Assembly (NCBI GenBank): GCA_009767595.1
Contig: VSDK01011740.1
Location: 172,265-236,264, forward strand
DNA: 64,000 nt
Reading direction: 5' to 3'
Origin: Symbiodinium kawagutii
Taxonomy: Eukaryota > Sar > Dinophyceae > Suessiales > Symbiodiniaceae
The stretch's first letter is position 1. The number at the start of each line of letters is the position of its first letter. Under the pieces are notes generated by a model, which saw nothing but the letters and a program-made list of their open reading frames with translations, had not been told where the DNA came from and did no database searches. Positions 1 through 10,974 of this stretch are shown here, one piece after another. A program made the translations under genes and the position numbers.

Positions 1-186
1 GCTATATAAATGATGGTCTGGAATTCTTGATAATGGTTGTTAACTATGGCCAATAGTGAACGGTTATAAATCGTGGCCAGTAGATATTTCCTGGTTGGTT
101 GGTACGTCAAAAAGCTCTTGGGAGCCGCCCCAAAAAGAGCCCCCCTTCTTGTTTTTCATCTTTTTCCCCTAGACTAATTTAAAGCT

Positions 187-486
187 ATGCTAGATAGAAT
201 GTCAGAAGTTATGCCAGATACAATGCCAGAAGCTTTGCCAGATAGAATGCGAAAAACTACGCCAGATAGAATGCGAAAAACTATGCCAGATAGAATGTCA
301 GAAGCTTTGCCAAATAGAATGTCAGAAACTATGCCAGATACAATGCCAAAAGCTATGCCAGATAGAATGCCAGAAGCTATGCCAGATAGAATGCGAAAAA
401 CTATGTCAGATAGAATGTCAGAAGCTTCGCCAAATAGCATGATTGAAGCTATGCCAGAAAGAATGTCAAAAACTATGCCAGATAGA
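187..486. repeat. 24-bp tandem repeat, about 12 copies
   Basis: A degenerate 24-bp unit built around ATGCCAGATAGAATG is repeated head to tail. Because the period is a multiple of three, both strands stay open through it: the plus strand reads as repeated MPDRMSEA-like octapeptides and the minus strand as DILSGIAS-like octapeptides. Nothing flanking it looks like a gene, so the open frames are taken as a by-product of the repeat. Confidence 0.85.
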
Positions 487-499
487 CCTGTGTCAGATT

Positions 500-1317
500 T
501 GCATGTGATGATGGGGATCACACGAAGTAAAATATTATGTTTTGTTTTTCAATATTAAGTCAAATTTGCACAATGGTTTTTCAGGTATTAATTGATATTA
601 AACAAAATACCTAGTGTATATTTTCTTTGTATATGAAACACAAACTCGCAATTAAAATATATATTTAGTAGTATTAAAACAAAAGCACAATATAGATTAT
701 GGTCAGACTATACCTTTATGGCTTGTTCCGCACCTTATAACTTGCGGGCCCCGGCTTGTAACAAAATACCAGCCTAGATCCATATGAATAACTCCTAGCT
801 ATTTGACTATGGTAAAACTGGGGGATGGTTTGCTATGAAAGTAGCAATGATGGCGATTGATCTACCTTTGCAGGGGTAGCACGGTAGACTAGAGTTTTTT
901 TGTGTAAGCAAACCGTTTTGGGTTGTGACAGGCATGCCCACAGAAAATGGCAGTGGGTAATACCAATGAACCACAAGAACGGGTAGATGACGGATGATCA
1001 TTTCAATTGGTAAGTGGTTAGTAGCCATGGTTCTGATCCATTTATCAAACGTACAAACCACTTGGGTTAGTTACTGACCATGGTACCTAACCACTCATGA
1101 AAACTACTGGGACTTGATTTAAAGTGATCATGGAATGACCCATAGGAGTCATATAGGCCCATGGTTGCCATATTAGCCTATTGGTAATGGTTTTTCCAAG
1201 GTATTGACCCATATGGGTATCTGCCAAAATGGGGAACTTATAACCCACCAAAAAATGATCATTTTACAATTGGAAATCATGGGTTTTGGGATTATCACTC
1301 TGAATTGACACATGCAC
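500..1317. other. AT-rich stretch without a recognisable gene
   Basis: Intron-like or intergenic DNA with many ATGGT/AACCA words and no open frame that looks coding on either strand. Short TGGTTA/TAACCA words recur here as they do in the MITE-rich tracts further right. Confidence 0.6.
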
Positions 1318-1486
1318 ATATGGTTGTGGGTCAGAATTTTAACCGCCAATCATTGGGGATAATAACCAACAAAACTATATAGGAAAACAGTGGTTCATGA
1401 TGGGGAATCAGGCCTATATGAGTCAAAACCCTGTTGTTAATGATGTGGGTCATCATGGGGTACAAGGTTTTGACTCGTACCCATAT
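1318..1486. mobile_element. MITE-1 element, divergent and expanded copy
   Basis: Begins ATATGGTTGTGGGTCA and ends TTTTGACTCGTACCCATAT, resembling the inverted termini of the roughly 120-bp MITE-1 family seen at 37994-38113, 40457-40576 and elsewhere. The inner motif GGGGATAATAACCAACAA is shared. The copy is about 50 bp too long and appears to hold a partial internal duplication of the terminal region. Confidence 0.5.
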
Positions 1487-1540
1487 CGACCCACCACCCA
1501 ATAATGGCTACATGAAGAGGCCAAGTGAACCGATCCTCAG

Positions 1541-1612
1541 GTGCCACTGCCATGCAAGGGCTGAAAATCGAGTTGGTGGTGGAGCAGGAGCCGTTGGCGC
1601 ACGGCAGGGGTC
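1541..1612 (+). CDS. Candidate short exon (host gene, left part)
   Basis: A GC-richer island follows the acceptor-like TCCTCAG and precedes GTAACT. Read with two leading bases it gives ATAMQGLKIELVVEQEPLAH, a compact helical-looking peptide, while the flanks are repeat-rich and stop-rich. The donor is weak. It may belong to the same long gene as the coiled-coil exons further right, but no joining phase could be tested. Confidence 0.35.
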
Positions 1613-1863
1613 GTAACTGGGAACTAACTATGGGTAGTTTGGGGTTAGTTCGGCTGCCTTGTAGGGTAGCCATTGGTAAAACCCTTTTATAACCCCAGTT
1701 GCACATCAAAACCTGCAGTTTTCGGCCAAGCCACAGACCTCATTTCAAGCTGTTTATTTGCCAAGACAAAGGAGTGCTTTTTCGGCCTAGCGTCAACCCT
1801 AGAGACCCACAGATTTTTCAGCGTCGAATCCTTGCCCAGCCTTGTTTGGAAAATTCACGTCAG

Positions 1864-2100
1864 GAGCGCCTCGTTGAGTTAAAGGAGGAAGTCCAAAAAC
1901 TTTCCAAAAGCTTCAGACGGAGAGCCCAGCGCTCCCAGCTGCTGTTGTTCCACTGGCTGTGGACGTTACACCGGATGTGTGGATGGATGCCAAGTACAAC
2001 GTGGGTAGGGGAGCATCCCAGCACAAATGCACTTTGCACTGACTGTTGAAGGTGCCTTTGGGTCAATTCAACGGTAGGCGGCCAGCAGCACAGTACAAGT
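1864..2100 (+). CDS. Candidate exon cluster with coiled-coil and second reading frame
   Basis: After CACGTCAG the frame reads ERLVELKEEVQKLSKSF, a clear heptad-like helix. From about 1910 a second frame reads VVPLAVDVTPDVWMDAKYN and then, after a shift near 2020, QMHFALTVEGAFGSIQR up to a GTAGGC donor. These peptides look coding, but the frame changes are not explained by good splice sites, so this is either several tiny exons or a decayed gene fragment. A further short helix-like piece, ISVEEQRLLECDC, lies at about 2158-2199. Confidence 0.35.
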
Positions 2101-2200
2101 AGGAAACCCTCAGCAGAAGAATTCCGGATCCCAGCTGAGTTGAGGGGTGGGAAGTTCAGATTTCCGTGGAGGAGCAACGGCTCCTGGAATGTGACTGCGT

Positions 2201-2700
2201 GTGATCACTGCCTATCACAAAATAGCAAAACTTAACCGCAGAATTGATCGACAAATAGATTCAAGTTTTTGCAACCGCAAGCCTATCTCCTTTTCAGCAC
2301 GTTTACCCGAGAACGTCTCCATCAATCTGAATGTCGGACAGTCCGATTGTCTCACGGAAAGCCGATCGGGTGAACCATACCTTTTGGCACCCAAAACTGG
2401 TGGTTTTCCTACGCAACAGACCCTTAGTCTTGGACGGTTACTACCATGGTTATGGACCAGCTCATGACTACTAGTTGTTCAGCCACCTGGTAATGTTAGG
2501 TATTTTCCTTGCTATCAACAATCATTTTTGGTCCTAAACATTCCTAACCTCTATTGTTGCTTATTATCCCATATAATCCCATTCTTAAGCCCTATAACCC
2601 CTTATTGTGAACCGTTCATATACGGGTGTAAGTTAGACTTTTAGCAAGGGACCTGAACGCCACAAAAACCATATATTAACCATCATAAAACCACCATTTG
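2201..2700. other. No supported gene
   Basis: An 88-codon open frame from 2201 is present, but it lacks splice context, domains and compositional support. The rest is AT-rich. Confidence 0.5.
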
Positions 2701-2729
2701 GCTGTGCCCCCTTGGGGGCACTGCCATCC

Positions 2730-2801
2730 CATCTCGAGACGAGGCACTGAGCTTGGCAAGGTCGACCGCTTAGCGGAGCGACAGGAGGAGCCATGGGGGT
2801 T
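2730..2801 (+). CDS. Candidate short coiled-coil exon
   Basis: A GC-rich island between AT-rich flanks. One frame gives GTELGKVDRLAERQEEPWG, with a charged helical pattern like the other isolated exons. Acceptor ACTGAG and the 3' boundary are weak. Confidence 0.25.
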
Positions 2802-3083
2802 GGCGAACCCTCAGACGAACCATGGCTCTTTTGGGGGTTCTAAGCATGGTTAGAGCTCTAAAAAGCCACTTTTTGTGATAGAATTGTCTGGGGCATTTTC
2901 CATATCCCATGGAGCATGTCATGATTTTTTAGTATTGTACATGTTAGCTTCATTTGCATTCATTTCTGAAGGTCCAGAGTTTTGATTTTTCAGTACTCAG
3001 ATGCTGGTTGAGATGTAGGCAGGGAGTTTCCATTATTTAGTGAATAGATGGGTAGGGCATCCAAAACAGGTGGTATGTTAGAG

Positions 3084-3313
3084 ATGTGAGGTGTTGTGAT
3101 TCTTTAGTGTGGGATGGTGATGGTTGTTGTTTCTGATAGGTGAGGTGCTGTGATTCTTTAGTGTGGAATGGTTATGGTGGTTGTGTTTGATGTGTGAAGT
3201 GCTGTGATTGTTTAGTGTGGAATGATTATGGTGGTCGTGTTTGATATGTGAGGTGTTGTCATTCTTTAGGGTGGAATGGTTATGGTGGTTTTGTTTGATA
3301 TGTGAGGTGTTGA
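3084..3313. repeat. 54-bp tandem repeat, about 4.3 copies
   Basis: Units begin GTGAGGTGTTGTGATTC and are about 54 bp long. The minus strand reads through as a His/Asn/Ser-rich peptide (NTSHIKHNHHNHSTLKN) because 54 is divisible by three. Adjacent copies differ at several positions, so the array is not very recent. Confidence 0.8.
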
Positions 3314-3493
3314 TACCCGTGAACAGGTGCCGCATGAAATGTAGTGGGTCAAGGCCCGGTGTAAAACGTTTTATTCATTCAAAACTAGAGGGTCAGACCT
3401 TGATTTTATAGAGAAGATAGTTTTATGCGTACACTTTGTAGGCGATGGCGCTCTTGATTTTATAGGAAACATCTTTTGCCACAAGGAAGATAC

Positions 3494-3674
3494 TATAAAA
3501 TGAATAAACACCACCCAAAGGTTGCCATATCTAGATAATGACGATAGTAACCTGGTTTCGGTAGGATCGGCTTGCGGAGGACAAGTCTCACACAGGGCCG
3601 ATCCTACCGAAACCAGGTTACTATCGTCATTATCAAGATATGGCAACCTTTGGGTGGTGTCTATTCCTTTTATA
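3494..3674. repeat. Long near-perfect inverted repeat (hairpin, 78-bp arms, 25-bp loop)
   Basis: The left arm, 3494-3571, and the right arm, 3597-3674, are reverse complements apart from a few mismatches. The arms share CCTGGTTTCGGTAGGATCGG and its complement, and the loop is 3572-3596. A transcript would fold into one long stem. It could be a palindromic MITE, a small-RNA precursor or an inverted duplication. There is no coding support. Confidence 0.9.
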
Positions 3675-3689
3675 AATCCCCTTGCCAAT

Positions 3690-4580
3690 AACCTCTAAAG
3701 AGTCATGATCGTCAGTGTTCCATGGTTTCTCAATGATTGTTAATTTGTTCTTGAATGGTTTTGGGAGAAATATGCTGTCGCATCCTAGTCTATGAGCCGA
3801 AGCCCTCTAAAGAATCAGAACCCAGCCGCCATCCTTGAACCCCACAAGTTCCCAGGATCCACCAGAAGTTCCCCTATTAGAACTGATTTTTTCCTGGCCT
3901 GGTTAGCATTGGGTTTTCAATCCCTAAAAAATCGAAACCCTTAACCTTTCAAATAGTCAGGTGATTTGGTTGTAGTTAGGGGTATTCTGGTCAGGGGTCT
4001 TGATTCGTGAGGGGTGTTAATTAGGGAAAGTACCCCCAAAAAAAACGTTGGGTGCCCAATTCTTTAGTGTTTGTGTGTGTGAATGGGACTATTCTAGACT
4101 TTTGTGGTTGGCACCATTTTGACTAAAGAATCATGATGTCCAAGGTACCCCCCCAGTAAGGGAATGGGATTATAGAGTTTTAGGGGTTCTAGAGTTCTAC
4201 GGTTAGCTTACCATGGTTATAGGGGTTGTATGGTTAGTTCAGCTACCGGATAGGCTTCATAACCATGGGTCGAACCCTTTGGAAAACTAACCTCGCTGCG
4301 CCAAAAATCACAATAAAGGTAACCAGCTATGAATGAAGATTTTCCACGTATAGGTTACCGGGGTGTATGGTTTTATGGTTCGTATGCGATGAATTGATGG
4401 CTGACATTGGCTAATGATGTTGTTGAGTTGCTGGCTAGATTATGGTTTGTATGCCGCAAACTGATACTCATATCCAGGGCAAATACCACTTTTGGAAGAT
4501 AATACAAACAAAATTAACAAAGTTAGTTGGCCCTCCAGAGTTAACCATAGTTAACCAAACCATATCTAACCACACTTAAA
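3690..4580. other. No supported gene; repeat-rich intron-like DNA
   Basis: Poly-C/poly-A tracts and ATGGTTA words. No open frame with coding character was found on either strand. Confidence 0.55.
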
Positions 4581-4582
4581 TA

Positions 4583-4682
4583 GTGGTTTCTCAAAATAGG
4601 GGGACCCCTAAATCATCCTTTATTAACCATGAGTAGTACTAAACCAGCCATTTTTTGGTACCCCCTATTTTGAGAAACCCAC
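4583..4682. mobile_element. MITE-2 element (about 100 bp)
   Basis: Starts GTGGTTTCTCAAAATAGGGG and ends CCCCTATTTTGAGAAACCCAC, which are inverse complements, with the shared interior words CTAAATCATCC and AACCAGCCATTTTTTGG. Other copies lie at 39324-39427, 58732-58874 and 61850-61951. It is a non-autonomous terminal-inverted-repeat element without coding capacity. Confidence 0.8.
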
Positions 4683-4729
4683 AAATGCCTTTTAACCAAC
4701 TTTAAAGGTCCGCGGGTTCCGCTCCGTAG

Positions 4730-4841
4730 CACTAAGGGTGGAGCATCCTGCGACGATTCCGCTTTGCGACGGCAGGACCAGGAGCAAAGAGCCAGCGAAG
4801 CGATGCAGAAAATGGTGGCGAGCATCGAAAAGGCGACAGCA
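4730..4841 (+). CDS. Candidate coiled-coil exon
   Basis: A GC-rich island ending before GTGCGATT. The frame reads DQEQRASEAMQKMVASIEKA at its 3' end, with a longer lead-in from an acceptor at CCGTAG; a shorter exon, 4776-4841, after GGCAG is an alternative. The peptide is strongly helical with charged heptads, like the isolated exons at 26986, 37705 and 56041. Confidence 0.45.
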
Positions 4842-4849
4842 GTGCGATT

Positions 4850-6060
4850 GTGTGTTTGGTGGATGGATGGTGGTTGGCTTTGTTAATGGTTATAATTGGG
4901 AATCATTGGTTATAATGGTTAAGAAATTTTAAGTAATGATTCACCATTGATAAGCTAATGATCATCGGTGATAATTTCGAATGGTGAATCATTGGTTAAG
5001 AAGTGCGAATCATGGTTTCCAAGTTGTTTGGTTCTTGGCTTGATAAGTGGTGCAATGATTTTCTATTTGATTTATGATTAGAATCAATTGCTGATGAACT
5101 AAAGATGAATACTAATCAATTGGTGTTGGCTTTATTCATGGTGCAATGATTAAGGATGCTTAATTTGGATAATAAATGGAAAGATTAATGACCTTCAGAT
5201 GAAATGGTTGATTTTCGATGATTGGTTATGATTAGTTATCTAATCACAATGATTGGAAAAATGATTAATAAAAACATGACTGATACATGATTAATTAATC
5301 GACATTACCCTGGTAGTCCAAGACCTTTTAAACAAAGGTGGTTGTACCTCGACCTTTCTTTTGCGTGAACGACCTTTTTCTTGGTATGCCTCTGATGTGA
5401 CAGCATGTACCTCGCAAGATTTCAATGCTCTTGGGATCACGTAGTCCAGCCGATGTCAAAAATCAGGATCAAATTAATGGACGATGAACAAATTGATCAC
5501 GAATATGATCAACTCTTAAATGCGTGCTGGTTCGGGCACCTAACAGGATCATAAAGTTTGACCTATGTATACAACTCCTGGTAGTCATAGACATTGGTCT
5601 CCCATGAAGATTCGCTCGATCGCCCCTTCGCTTGGTTGGTACTACTTCCTCCTCATGAATGCGGCGCTCAAAGCAAGCCAGAAACTCAGACAACCTGGGT
5701 AGTGCCTGTTGGTCGTTGGTGTATTGCTGGCTCTGTTTTACTGACATAATATTTTTAAGACAACTTGCCAGGTGGAATATACCAAAACGTCTCTAGCCTT
5801 GCTCAGGCTACTTGGAGCACCTCACTGGGGAAGACATCATAGATACCGACTTTTTGGGTGCGCCCCAAGTGCCCTGCACCTGCTTTGTTTTTTCATTTTT
5901 TCTGCATGGCATTGCAGTTGAAGCACTGCTTTCGAATTGAGCCGACACTTCCATTGGCTCCAGCCAGCAATTTGAGAAGGATGATTTCAATGCTACCAAG
6001 AAAATAATATCATCATATAGATCATTTTGCACGTTTGGTGTTTACTGAGCACATCCTGTA
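4850..6060. other. AT-rich tract upstream of module 1
   Basis: Dense AATGATT/TGATTAAT words up to about 5300, then sequence of mixed composition. Minus-strand open frames at 5469-5747 and 5808-6032 show no domain, so no gene is called. Confidence 0.5.
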
Positions 6061-6070
6061 GTGTGCTTAC

Positions 6071-9000
6071 ATGGAGTCGTCCAATTCCAGCAAGCCTGAT
6101 TCCCTTCGAGTGGCCCTGCTCAAGGAGACCAATGCATTGCTCTAACGGTCTAAAAGTCTTGTAAGTTTGATAGTGTCAATGTCCGAATAGACAAGCTTAA
6201 TAAACTCAATCCAATTTCAAACTTGACCATGATTTTTTTCCCATGTTTAGTGGCACCATGTTAGTTGATCTACCTCGACCACTCTAGGTGCTGGCATCTG
6301 TCAGGAGACTTTGCTGGACTTCTGTGAAGATGCCAAATTTCTGGCTGAACGCCGGAAGCTGCTGAGATTGCGCGCAGGATTGAGCGACGCCGACAAGCAC
6401 AAAGCTAGGATCCCCAGATCTTGTTCGATTACATCATCCTAATGATCAGTTTGTGTATCAAATCATGTTTGTGATGAACTGGTACTTGTAACATGGCCTA
6501 ATCAATTCGACCAGTAACCAGTGCCATGGCAATGAAAGAATTACTTTGCTGTTCGCTGTACTTGCCATGATATCATTCACACCAAATCCAGTAAAGATTA
6601 TTTCGAGAACCAGCGCTAGAACATCCAACCGCTTGAAGTTCAAACACATTTTCATAGTTGGAATGTATTGCATCAAGCTCGTTCGAAATTTGAATGCATG
6701 GCTGACCCTGCCCAGGTGCCGAAGTTCAAATTCATCGTGCTGGGGTCCAAAGAAAAAATGTCAGAGAGGGAGGCAGGAGGGTCAGGAGATGCTTCAATTA
6801 CTGATGTTAAAGGTTTGGAAGGATGGGCAGGCCGTATCATTGATTTTAATTTGAGTACCCCAATAAATTCCATAGCCCCATGGCCATCATAACATTTCTG
6901 ATTTCTGCCCTTGGCCAGGCTCAGAGTGACTTCAACTTTCCCATAGCCATGGCACTGTGTGCTGGGTTTGCTGACAACCCTCCGACCCGCAAGGAGTTGG
7001 AGGCATGGAGTGAATCTTCTATGAAGGTCACTGATGCAGTGCTGGTTGTTTGATTTGCAAGATGTTACGTTCTGACCAAAATTTTGTTTTGTATCCTATC
7101 GTGAATCTGCAATACAATATTTACCCCAGCATCACAGGTCATAAAAAAGTACCGGCCTTGAAAGCACTATTCCCTTGGAAGGTCGCGCTGCTGTGGGCAT
7201 CTACTACATACCGTCTCAACCAGTGGCATGACCACGACAAGCATGAGGCCAGTCCATTCAGGGATTTCATGATCATATTATCAGTGTGTTTCTGGCAATG
7301 ATAGCTAGAAGTCCGCGATGTCAGCTTGTAACATGCTCATATATCGAAAGATAGATCTATAGTATTATCATTGTTTGTTTGAAAAATGCATTGATTCAAA
7401 GATATATTGATTGATTGAGCTACCAACCAGATTGCAACACCAAGTAGTCAAATTCATGATACAGCTTTCGCTTATTGCATGCGATCTGCTTAGATCTTTG
7501 GGAGGCTTGGGCAGCGATGGAGAGTGGAATGATGAGGAAGATCCTGTCGTACTGGCTGGATCGGTTCCAACGGAACCACGGTGTACGGTTTGGAACTCAA
7601 CTTTACAGAAGTAAATTTGCATTGAACAGCTGTTCACATTTAAACCACGCACAGTTTTCCCATTTGACCAACATTTGAACTAGTTCCCGCTTAACTAGTC
7701 TGACATCCGCCCACTAATTTGAATGATTTGATTCTTGTGATCATTGTGTTTGCTCTTTTTGTGTGTTTCCAGCTCTACTTTGAGTTTAGGTCCGGCCACA
7801 AACGTGCTGAACAAATCAAGATGGTCATCAAACAAAAGCTTGAGGAGCGAGGGTCAGGGGTCACATGTTGATGAAATGATATTATAATATCAAATATGTT
7901 TTAAAAATGTAAATCAAAGAGTAAGTTTTGGATATATGATGGTTGATCTTTCTAGTGCTACTGGTTTTGGATGGATAAACGCCAACACATCTTTTGGAAT
8001 AAACTTTGTCATTGATCATAAATTCTGTGATCCTTTGTACAGCACACACTGCTCCAGGAAGCTGGCCAGCTTACCCCTTCTGGACGCAAAACACCAACAA
8101 GGGGGAGGGGAATGAGTGCAAAGAAGCAGGCAGGCACCAGTGCAGGTGTTGTCAAAAACGTTTTTGCTGGTCAAGTTGGTCTGTGGTTGATGTTCTGCTA
8201 TCAAGAGAGTTTCTTTTTTTTGTGAGTTGATGGAATGATATTATAGGTGTATTATGTTTTGTTGCTGTCATTATTGATTTGAACTTTTTTAAAATCATAA
8301 ACGAGCTAATACAGTTGTTTTTACTTTGTATGTGGTATTTGCACTCATGAAATATCACCTTCAGCCTGCATCTTGAGACAAGGCCGCAAAAGAAAGTGAA
8401 GGCAACAAGGTGGCCGGGGGAAAGCCGAACCCAGATCAACAAGAGACCCTTCCGTATAGCCCAGCAGAGCAAGTCTCCCCAATTCACCCAATGCGAGCAC
8501 TACCATCAGCATCCCCGGAACTTCAGAAGGGAGACTCATCACATTCTGTTCGTCCTGATGTCACACATAGACCAGAATTTGCAGCGTGGAGAAGTCAAGA
8601 AGAAAGTGCAGAAGAAGAGAAGCAAACAGATGATGAAATTGTTTTTCCAGAAACATGTGAACAAAAGGATGAGGTATTTGAGATCGAAAGTGGCGAAGAG
8701 ACTCTGATGTCACCCAAGAAACTTCCCGGGGAGACCACCAGTGGAAATATGGACTCGGACAAACCAAAGATTGATACCTTAGCTTTGGATGTTGAGAGTC
8801 AATATGAATCACAATGGCGTCAAGACCAAGAAGATGAAGAGATGATCGCAGCCGCCGTTTCCGCTGGCATCGATAGTGATGATGAAAAGAAACATGGATG
8901 TGAAAAAACGACTTTCAAGGAGTGGTGGGTGGGTGGGTGGGAAGGAAGGTGACTTGCATTGTTGGTATATACATCAAAGATCTAATGGTGTTTGCAGAAT

Positions 9001-10971
9001 TTAAGTTATTCATGTTTGATCGAGGTGCTTTGCTACTAGCATCTATTGCATTTGACTTGTCCAGCACTGGTTCGATCAGAATTCAAGAGTGAACGCCACA
9101 TTCTTGATCCTCAATTCCTACACGACAAACGCTTACATTACAAATCCAGTCATCTTGGAATCACGCCCATGAGTGTGGTTGTATGTTGTGATAGATCACG
9201 AGTACAAGATATGTTTTTGTAATATATATCAGCATTATGCAAATATGTCAGCTGCCAGTTTGAAAGAACCCTTTTTAACTTTGAGTTTTTGCCCTGGGTA
9301 GGACCGCAAGCCACTTGTGGAAAAGCTACAGGAGATGCCTGAGGATCTCAGGAGGGAGGTAGACAAGAAGTTGGATGAAAAAAACACCGAAGGAATGAAT
9401 ACTGAGGAAGCCAATGCTGAAATTCGTAAGGTAGGGTTCTTGGCTGTTCCTGGCTGTCTTTTGTATTTGTTACTGAGGGGCCTCTGGTGAATTCCTGATA
9501 ATTCAATCAATCTTGATGTTTCATTTCCACTAGTCTGACTACTTCACTATTGATTTGTCTACTGACTTCGCAGTCTATCATCTTGTGCACACTATTTGTT
9601 CACTTTTGGGGTGTGTTGGATGTGTATTTCATATTATGCAGGTTATTTTTATGTAGCTGGCCGCATCCAATGAGCCAAACATGTGCTAGAGTACAAGTGA
9701 ATTAATAATTTTACCACACATGCATCCCCATATACGCATGCAGCATATACTGCTATGTTTTTATGTTTTACTGTTTGGGGTTTATTGCAACATCCTGCCT
9801 TCCTGAGAGTGATAATTCTTGCCAATCTGCAGGCCCAGCTAGCTTTGAGACAAATGGCGCGAGAGGCAGACGCTGAGAATGAGGACCCGGACAAAGCCTA
9901 TGCACAGGAAGCTGAGGATCAAACTGGAGATGGTTCTACAGGGCGGGGTAGAGGTAGAGCTAGAGGTAGAGGAAAAGGCAAAGGTGCAGGCAAAGGAAGA
10001 AGCAAAGGGCGCGGTAGAGCACGGGGAAAGCTTAGTTCGGCATCCCCACAGCAAGCCAAGCAAGACACATCCCATGAAGAGATGAAAGAACAATCAGTAG
10101 AGGAAGCAGAGGTCAAGGAACCAAAAGAGGATGCTAAAGATTCTGCAGGCCAGCCTAACCAACCAGCAGCCAGCTCAGAAGTGAGCACACCGAAAAAGTC
10201 AAAGTTGGCAAGGACAAAATCCAGGAGAAGAGGACTTCTCATCAGAGCCAATTCCAAATCACCAGTAGAAAAGCAAGACGTTGACAGCAACACAAGCAAG
10301 CGCAAGAAGCGTGCAAAAGGCACAAAAAAAAGCAAAGATTCTGCAGGAGAACTTGATCATGAAGTACCCCAAGACAGCAATTCTGATAACAAGGAAACCG
10401 CAAGCAGCAGCAAACCTGAGACTGACAAGGAACCGAACAATGAGCACGAAACGAAGGAAAATGATCGAGCGAAGGTGGATGAGGCAGAACGTGAGAAAAG
10501 CAACAAAAGGAAAGCAAAGGAATTGGACGAAGATGAAGCAAAAAAGCGGGAGGAGGCAATGGATTGGTTGGAGGTGTTCATGTACTACATGTGCACACTG
10601 ATGAATATTTTACTGCTTTATGGACATAAGATTGCATAGATCTCAATCGATTAATCTATATTATAAAATTCTTCCAGATTTGGACAATGGCTGAAATTCC
10701 AAAGTGTAGAAATTGGCAAATCGATTTACATATGGTAACAACATGAAATTGCTAGTGCTGATGCAATGCCACAATCATTGATACTATAATCGATCCATTA
10801 TATACTCGCGAAACGTTTGCAGCAATGGTTCAAAAAATTATCTATCGGACTTAAAAGTTCAGATTGTTGCAGGCTAAATTGGCCAACTTTGCTATGATGC
10901 GATCTCTGAACGACAAGCTGCTCAAGCTCCCTGAACTTGAGCAGATCAAAACCCAAAAGTGTCTGGGCTGA
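6071..10971 (+). CDS. Gene A1: multi-exon helical protein with basic Arg/Gly/Lys tail (module 1)
   Basis: I place the gene start at an ATG reading MESSNSSKPDSLRVALLKE, although this first exon has no clear donor. Exons follow at about 6298-6412 (QETLLDFCEDAKFLAERRKL), 6716-6812, 6919-7026, 7138-7270, 7505-7608, 7773-7862, 8049-8143, 8375-8952, 9069-9177, 9302-9430, 9833-10573 and a last exon 10873-10971 ending in TGA. Most introns are GT-AG with AG before G. The product would be soluble: an all-helical N-terminal part with an 'EAWAAM...RKILSYW' motif matching 'AWALRRMVSCY' in A2, an acidic middle and a basic tail. I recall such proteins as an expanded dinoflagellate family of unknown function. 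Order and content parallel gene A2 at 42.6-46.0 kb. Exon choice in the first kilobase is uncertain. Confidence 0.6.
6298..6412 (+). CDS. Gene A1 exon: helical segment
   Basis: After CACTCTAG, with two leading bases, the frame reads GICQETLLDFCEDAKFLAER and continues as basic helix to about 6412. The surrounding frames are closed. The 3' end is not certain, since no strong GT donor follows. Confidence 0.5.
6716..6812 (+). CDS. Gene A1 exon
   Basis: Bounded by CCCAG and a GTTTGG donor, 97 bases. Translation begins VPKFKFIVLGSKEKMSER. No domain is recognised. Confidence 0.55.
6919..7026 (+). CDS. Gene A1 exon, 36 codons
   Basis: Bounded by TTGGCCAG and a GTCACT donor, exactly 108 bases in phase 0. 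It contains MALCAGFADNPPTRKELEAW and ends in WSESSMK. Clean splice signals at both ends make this one of the better supported exons. Confidence 0.65.
7138..7270 (+). CDS. Gene A1 exon
   Basis: After ATCACAG the frame reads HKKVPALKALFPWKVALLWA and then a His/Asp-rich stretch (WHDHDKHE). Leading phase is 2. The 3' boundary is uncertain. Confidence 0.5.
7505..7608 (+). CDS. Gene A1 exon with EAWAxM motif
   Basis: Begins after TTGGGAG and reads AWAAMESGMMRKILSYWLDR. The pattern aromatic-Glu-Ala-Trp-Ala followed by Met-Met and basic residues matches AWALRRMVSCYNAVARRP in gene A2 (43266 onward), which supports homology of the two A genes. Confidence 0.6.
8375..8952 (+). CDS. Gene A1 exon: acidic low-complexity region
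   Basis: A long open frame with no introns: Pro/Ser/Glu-rich, including EESAEEEKQTDDEIVF, then a short stretch WRQDQEDEEMIAAAV. It ends near an in-frame TGA at 8950, and the real donor probably lies shortly before it. Composition suggests a disordered linker. Confidence 0.6.
9302..9430 (+). CDS. Gene A1 exon, 43 codons
   Basis: Between GGGTAG and GTAGGG, in phase 0. It reads DRKPLVEKLQEMPEDLRREV and continues as a charged helix to EEANAEIRK. Both splice signals are good, and no stop lies in the frame. Confidence 0.7.
9833..10573 (+). CDS. Gene A1 exon: RGRG/GKGKG-rich basic tail
   Basis: An exon of 247 codons after AATCTGCAG, ending before GTGTTC. It starts AQLALRQMAREADAENEDP, passes through an Arg-Gly/Gly-Lys tract (GRGRARGRGKGKGAGKGR) and ends in a Lys/Glu-rich helix with a WLE end. 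RG/KG tracts usually bind RNA or DNA without sequence specificity; a nuclear role is an inference. It corresponds in position to the Lys/Ala-rich exon 44750-45721 of gene A2. Confidence 0.75.
10873..10971 (+). CDS. Gene A1 terminal exon
   Basis: After TTGTTGCAG it encodes 32 residues, AKLANFAMMRSLNDKLLKLP and on to KTQKCLG, then TGA. It is a leucine-rich helix. The position directly after the basic tail exon mirrors the short last exon of A2 (46014-46034). Confidence 0.65.
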   Translation, partial: AKLANFAMMRSLNDKLLKLPELEQIKTQKCLG

Positions 10972-10974
10972 ACA

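Noticed and set aside
9919-10581. Minus-strand Leu/Pro- and Ser-rich open frames
   Set aside because: Shadows of the RG/KG-rich exon of gene A1.
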